Below are positions 40,646-42,534 of a DNA stretch of 42,534 nt, piece by piece. The stretch comes from an uncultured Collinsella sp. (GTDB lineage: Bacteria > Actinomycetota > Coriobacteriia > Coriobacteriales > Coriobacteriaceae): NCBI GenBank assembly GCA_900549135.1, contig URNI01000003.1:1-42534 (forward strand), given 5' to 3'. The first letter of the stretch is position 1, and every line of letters begins with the position of its first letter. A program made the position numbers and the translations under genes. The notes beneath the pieces were generated by a model. The model had not been told where the DNA came from. It worked only from the letters and a program-made list of their open reading frames with translations, and did no database searches.

Positions 40646-40688
40646 CCTATTCCTCAAAACTGAATAATTTTCAATTTTGAGGAATAGG
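40646..40688. terminator. Palindrome downstream of coaX
   Basis: 19-bp arms (40646-40664 and 40670-40688; CCTATTCCTCAAAACTGAA) pair at 18 of 19 positions. AT-rich, symmetric, with T-rich sequence within the arms. It may act as a terminator in both directions. Confidence 0.5.
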
Positions 40689-40719
40689 GCGCTGGCAACC
40701 CATTCCCCAGATAGGCGAA

Positions 40720-40747
40720 ACCCTCCCCGGCACAGGCCGAGGAGGGT
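40720..40747. terminator. Hairpin between coaX and the biotin-ligase-like gene
   Basis: ACCCTCC-c-CGG with CCG-a-GGAGGGT (40720-40747), then TCTTGTTGTC on the + strand. It lies about 40 nt past the minus-strand gene's stop and serves one or both convergent genes. Confidence 0.65.
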
Positions 40748-40786
40748 CTTGTTGTCATCGTTGTCTTTGAGCGCTGGCGCCTCGCG

Positions 40787-41488
40787 CTACAGCCCGCGAA
40801 TTCGTACGGCCTCGGGCGGAAACTCCTGCTCGCCGGCATCGGTCTTGATAGTCGCGCGGCCCCAGATGTCCAGGCCCGCAAATACACCGACCGCAAGCGG
40901 CAAGCCGCTGGGCGACACCGCCGCAACTTGGCGGCCCAGCAGCGGCACCATATCGAAATACTCGCCCAGCACGGGAGCCAGCGGACCGGCAGCGCCCTGC
41001 GGCGTGTTGGCAACAACCGCCCAGGCGTCCACGCGGGTCAGCACGGTGGCGGCCAGCGCCTCGACCAGCGCTTCGTCAGCCACATCCACACCGAGCTCGC
41101 TCAATGCCGAACGCTCAATATCCACCGTCACGGTACCGAACATGCCCGCGGCACCGGCACCGCCGTTGACGGTGACGCGCGCGAACGATGTCTCAAACGC
41201 GGGCGCGCCGCACACGATATTGCTCGGCCACTGGATGCCCACCTTGCCGGCAAGGCCCAGCCCCGACGTCGACGCCGTACCCACGAGCGCGTCCATCATG
41301 CCCATCGCCGCCACAAACGGCAGGCCGTGGAAGGCGTGCATGTTCACGTCCGGGCGCACGACCAGCGAAAACGTCAACGACGCCTCGCCCGCGCTCCAAA
41401 CGCACCAGCCCGCAGACGCGCCCTCGCGGCCCGCGTCGCGCGCGGCGTCAAGCTCGGTGCCGACGGCTACAGCATTCATCTCAATCAT
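40787..41488 (-). CDS. Biotin-protein-ligase-like protein (diverged BirA/BPL)
   Basis: 233 residues. The overall pattern matches the biotin ligase fold: SLTFSLVVRPD, then GKVGIQWPSNIVC in place of the usual KWPNDI, a DIERSALSELGVDV middle and the C-terminal SH3-like domain (GVFAGLDIWGRATIKTDAGE). Known enzymes have an N-terminal GRGRxGRxW loop that holds biotinyl-AMP; here the region reads GREGASAGWCVWSAG, so the loop is degenerate. There is no N-terminal HTH. It may be a reduced or non-catalytic relative, or an enzyme with a changed acceptor. It starts one base before the folK stop, so it is coupled to the folate genes. Confidence 0.65.
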   Translation of the reverse strand: MIEMNAVAVGTELDAARDAGREGASAGWCVWSAGEASLTFSLVVRPDVNMHAFHGLPFVAAMGMMDALVGTASTSGLGLAGKVGIQWPSNIVCGAPAFETSFARVTVNGGAGAAGMFGTVTVDIERSALSELGVDVADEALVEALAATVLTRVDAWAVVANTPQGAAGPLAPVLGEYFDMVPLLGRQVAAVSPSGLPLAVGVFAGLDIWGRATIKTDAGEQEFPPEAVRIRGL

Positions 41489-42534
41489 CTACATACGCCC
41501 CAATTCGCCCACGATATGGCCCACGCGGTCCTCGGGCTCCTTGACCTCGACACCGTTGTAGCGGAAGAACCGCGCCGGGTCGTGCATCAGGTCCTCGAGC
41601 GGCACCAGCACAAAGTCGCGCTCGCCGATCAGCGGATGCGGCAGGCGCAGCTTTTTGCCGCCGTGGGTCTCGCCGTCCATCCACAGCAGGTCCAGGTCGA
41701 TGGTGCGCGGACCGTTGGCCTTGGCCTTTTTGGAGCGGTCGCGCCCCAGCTCGGCCTCGATCTTCATGAGCTCGTCGAGCAGCACCAGCGGCGCCAGCTC
41801 GGTCTTGATCTCGATGACGGCGTTGGCAAACGCGTCCTGGCGCGTCTCGTAGGCCGGCTCGCTCTCGTAAATCTTGGAGGAGTTGGACACGCAGGTGAGC
41901 GGAATCTCGGCGATCATGTCGCGCGCGGCGCGGATGTTGTCGCAACGATGCCCCAGGTTGGAGCCCACGGCCACAAACGCGCGGCGCGGCTGCGGCTTGG
42001 CAACCGCCCAGTAGCCGTTCAGGAACTGCGCAAAACCCGCGGCGTCGTGCACGCGCACGATGTTGGCACCGGCCTGGATGGCGCCCAGGCACACGCCAAA
42101 CGTAGCGGCATCGCGCTCGGCGGCCTCGGTCACGCCCGAGACGGCGCCCACAAAGCGCTTGCGCGACACGGCGCACATGAGCGGATAGCCCAGTGACGCC
42201 ATCTTGGCAGTCTCGCGCTGGATGACGATATCCTCGTTAGCCGACTTACCAAAGCCCGGGCCAGGATCGATGCAGATGCGGTCGCGCGACACGCCGGCAT
42301 GGATGAGCGTGCGGGCCTGGTCGGACAGAAAGCCCATAACGCGGCGCATGATGGGCGCCGAATCGGGCAGGGTAAAGCGGCGGAGCTGCGAGGTGGGCAC
42401 ATAGGCTTCCTCGCGGCGGGCACTGCGGCGCATCATGGCTGCCAGGTGGTCATTGGGCTCCGGCGCGGGCTCAGGGGTCGCGGCGGCCTCGGCGACAGGG
42501 ACAGCCTGCTCGGCGGCCGGTGCCTCCTGCTTCT
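41489..42534 (-). CDS. folP-folK: Bifunctional dihydropteroate synthase / HPPK (partial, N-terminus outside window)
   Basis: The frame enters from the right edge and ends at 41489. Upper part: dihydropteroate synthase C-terminal half, with DPGPGFGKSANED, SRKRFVGAVSG, an ERDAATFG helix and RVHD, which bind pterin-PP and the p-aminobenzoate site. Lower part: HPPK, with FVAVGSNLGHRCDNIRAARD and GPRTIDLDLLWMDG and then PHPLIGERDFVLVPLEDL. So one chain would make and use the pterin pyrophosphate in folate synthesis. Ahead of the DHPS C-terminal half, an Ala/Pro/Glu-rich stretch (APAAEQAVPVAEAAATPEPA) interrupts the usual DHPS sequence, an uncommon insertion. The start is not in the window. Confidence 0.92.
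   Translation of the reverse strand, partial: KQEAPAAEQAVPVAEAAATPEPAPEPNDHLAAMMRRSARREEAYVPTSQLRRFTLPDSAPIMRRVMGFLSDQARTLIHAGVSRDRICIDPGPGFGKSANEDIVIQRETAKMASLGYPLMCAVSRKRFVGAVSGVTEAAERDAATFGVCLGAIQAGANIVRVHDAAGFAQFLNGYWAVAKPQPRRAFVAVGSNLGHRCDNIRAARDMIAEIPLTCVSNSSKIYESEPAYETRQDAFANAVIEIKTELAPLVLLDELMKIEAELGRDRSKKAKANGPRTIDLDLLWMDGETHGGKKLRLPHPLIGERDFVLVPLEDLMHDPARFFRYNGVEVKEPEDRVGHIVGELGRM

Overview
The window looks like a chromosome segment of a Coriobacteriia-type, GC-rich, anaerobic Actinobacterium, most like Collinsella. This rests on gene content, high GC, the Ech-like hydrogenase, the 2-enoate reductase family protein and protein style; no search was possible. Two chromosomal blocks flank about 22 kb of integrated mobile DNA.

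Left chromosomal block (1-17,127). An FtsX/MacB-type exporter (permease cut by the window edge, plus ATPase) is followed by an ABC-2 exporter (two permeases and an ATPase). The ABC-2 set is divergent from a histidine kinase/response regulator pair that probably controls it. A convergent gap (7,111-7,895) holds three large palindromic units that share an 18-bp core. Next comes an operon for a membrane-bound Ech-type group 4 [NiFe] hydrogenase in the order A-B-C-D-E-F, with the two integral-membrane subunits fused into one 960-residue protein. An HTH protein and an OYE-type flavin/iron-sulfur enoate reductase follow. The block ends in four tandem hairpins with an 80-bp period.

Mobile block (17,128-39,586). 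A 47-bp sequence identical to the 3' part of an initiator tRNA-fMet gene occurs three times (17,128, 22,248 and 39,540); only the last copy belongs to a complete tRNA. This marks two elements inserted in tandem into the same tRNA gene. Element A (about 5.1 kb, lower GC) carries a tyrosine integrase, an excisionase-like protein, small unknown genes, a DUF4373-like gene with a broken or unusual start, and a serine recombinase. Element B (about 17.3 kb) carries its own integrase, a zinc-ribbon protein, an excisionase-like protein, a RepA-like ATPase, MobC, a VirD4-type coupling protein and a relaxase. It has no VirB4 or other secretion-channel genes, so it is best read as a mobilizable rather than self-transmissible element. 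Its right part is a candidate defence island: a MmeI-like restriction-modification enzyme, an EcsC-family protein and a Mrr-like nuclease in overlapping genes, plus a membrane-anchored HNH protein. Two convergent or divergent gaps in element B are packed with short perfect hairpins.

Right chromosomal block (39,587-42,534). It holds the intact tRNA-fMet, type III pantothenate kinase (coaX), and on the other strand a diverged biotin-protein-ligase-like gene and a folP-folK fusion cut by the window edge.

The strongest candidates for something undescribed are the MmeI-like/EcsC/Mrr gene set, the hairpin-dense region after the relaxase gene, the tandem 80-bp hairpin array, and the palindrome cluster between the response regulator and the hydrogenase operon.
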